Source: JAMZMI01 sp964353015 (lineage in GTDB: Bacteria; Bacteroidota; Bacteroidia; Cytophagales; Cyclobacteriaceae). From it: a DNA stretch of 64,000 nt. Positions 63,481-64,000 of the stretch are shown piece by piece. A program made the position numbers and the translations under genes. Every line of letters starts with the position of its first letter. Positions within the stretch are counted from its first letter, which is position 1. The notes under the pieces are model-generated. The model did not search any database. It was not told the DNA's origin and worked only from the letters and a program-made list of their open reading frames with translations. The stretch is from contig CAYGUA010000021.1 of the NCBI GenBank assembly GCA_964353015.1, positions 27,437 through 91,436 of the forward strand, read 5' to 3'.

Positions 63481-63978
63481 AGTGAGGAATGAGCCACTAA
63501 AATCGACGTTCACAGATTCCTTAGTGGTACGATAGAACTTGTTGATTCAGTTTTTTGGATGTAGTTGTGTATGCGGAAAGATTGCATTATTTTGGAACAA
63601 TGAATTCTGAATTATTGAGTATGAAAAAGGTAACTATATATCTGGCTACAAATGACAATAAGCGTTGATGGTTGGCTATCTTATTGATATTCAAATTTTT
63701 AGAAAATCATAAAGCAAAATGATACAACCTGAATATAGTGCATAAAAGGCACTATACTCACTTGTTGTATGCCATTGGGGAGATTCGGGGACAGAAATTC
63801 AGGTGAAGAAAGCTCTAAATTTCTCCCTTTCCGAATTGAATTCAGAACCTAACGTCTTGATGCTGTGGTTTGAAAAAGAAGCAGAATTGATTAAAAATTG
63901 TATTATATCAAGAAATTAATTGTACTTTAACTGACGTTAGTCTGTATTAGAGCTAACCTCATAAGTCAATCTAATAAC
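63481..63978. other. Gene-free right-hand region
   Basis: 498 AT-rich bases with no ORF that looks real. A 22-residue ORF at 63600-63668 and an ATG-less open stretch of about 55 codons ending near 63918 (read from about 63750) were seen but have no recognisable motif. The main feature is the nested inverted repeat at 63722-63770. Near 63930-63955 a small hairpin GTTAGTCT...AGAGCTAAC occurs. Confidence 0.6.
63722..63770. repeat. Nested inverted repeat, attC-like in shape
   Basis: Outer arms ATACAAC (63722-63728) and GTTGTAT (63764-63770) enclose inner arms TATAGTGC (63734-63741) and GCACTATA (63749-63756) around a 7-base loop, with unpaired spacers of 5 and 7 bases. The order outer arm, spacer, inner arm, loop, inner arm, spacer, outer arm is that of an integron attC site, although the outer boxes deviate from the consensus RYYYAAC/GTTRRRY at one or two positions. 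Confidence 0.45.
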
Positions 63979-64000
63979 ATGGACTTTAAAAATCTTAAAA
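63979..64000 (+). CDS. Possible start of the next gene (truncated by window)
   Basis: ATG at 63979-63981 opens a frame coding MDFKNLK up to the window edge. It may be the 5' end of a downstream gene; seven codons are too few to tell. Confidence 0.3.

Noticed and set aside
63600..63668. 22-residue ORF beginning MNSELLSM
   Set aside because: Too short, no motif and no conserved neighbour; treated as chance.

Overview
The window reads as chromosome of a gliding, AT-rich member of the Bacteroidota, most likely order Cytophagales. The evidence is a gldA-gldF-gldG operon, a 2,932-residue secreted protein with a C-terminal type IX secretion (T9SS type A) sorting domain, several PD40/OmpA and Lys/Gly-rich surface proteins, bacillithiol synthesis (bshB1), and Bacteroidota-type promoters (TAnnTTTG at -7, TTTG/TTG about 19 bases further up) in place of Shine-Dalgarno signals. 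There is no rRNA, CRISPR array, prophage or recognisable insertion sequence. One tRNA (Thr, TGT) is present.

Layout. 0-5 kb: 3' end of gldA, gldF, gldG and a GldG-associated membrane protein in an overlapping operon, then dnaN with a hairpin-rich leader. 4.7-14 kb: a Fic protein with a likely self-binding operator, topA, sixA-like phosphatase with glycerate kinase, a TlpA-like thioredoxin, tex and a duplicated-domain lipoprotein. 14-23 kb: the giant T9SS cargo protein, built from three large repeated modules. 23-26 kb: rsmE, a class IV aminotransferase and a sulfotransferase-like protein. 26-34.7 kb: a long minus-strand block with YheT-like hydrolase, a SRAP-fold protein that has lost its catalytic residues, a PorE-like PD40/OmpA protein and its OmpA-less paralogue, fabH, an unknown protein, a MORN-repeat protein and a 56-residue protein. 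34.8-42.5 kb: housekeeping genes (dihydrolipoamide acetyltransferase, bshB1, glycosyltransferase, pdxH, miaE, YqgE, DUF349) and tRNA-Thr.

42.5-64 kb is more accessory. mobA starts inside a perfect inverted repeat. A zinc-ribbon/SDR protein is paired with a B12-type radical SAM enzyme of unknown product. Four genes encode a secreted/surface set (two barrel-like proteins, an IPT/TIG lipoprotein with a kelch-like end, a secreted propeller). A nearly complete molybdenum cofactor pathway (TauE-like transporter, moaD, moeB, moaE, a moaC-mogA/moaB fusion, moaA, moeA) leads through a frameshifted Crp/Fnr regulator and two small membrane proteins to a YdeP/FdhF-type molybdopterin oxidoreductase, its probable client. 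The last 500 bases hold no clear gene but contain a nested inverted repeat resembling an integron attC site.

The best candidates for something undescribed are the SDR/radical SAM pair, the catalytically dead SRAP protein, and the surface gene set at 47-53 kb. All functional names come from reading motifs by eye; no database search was possible.
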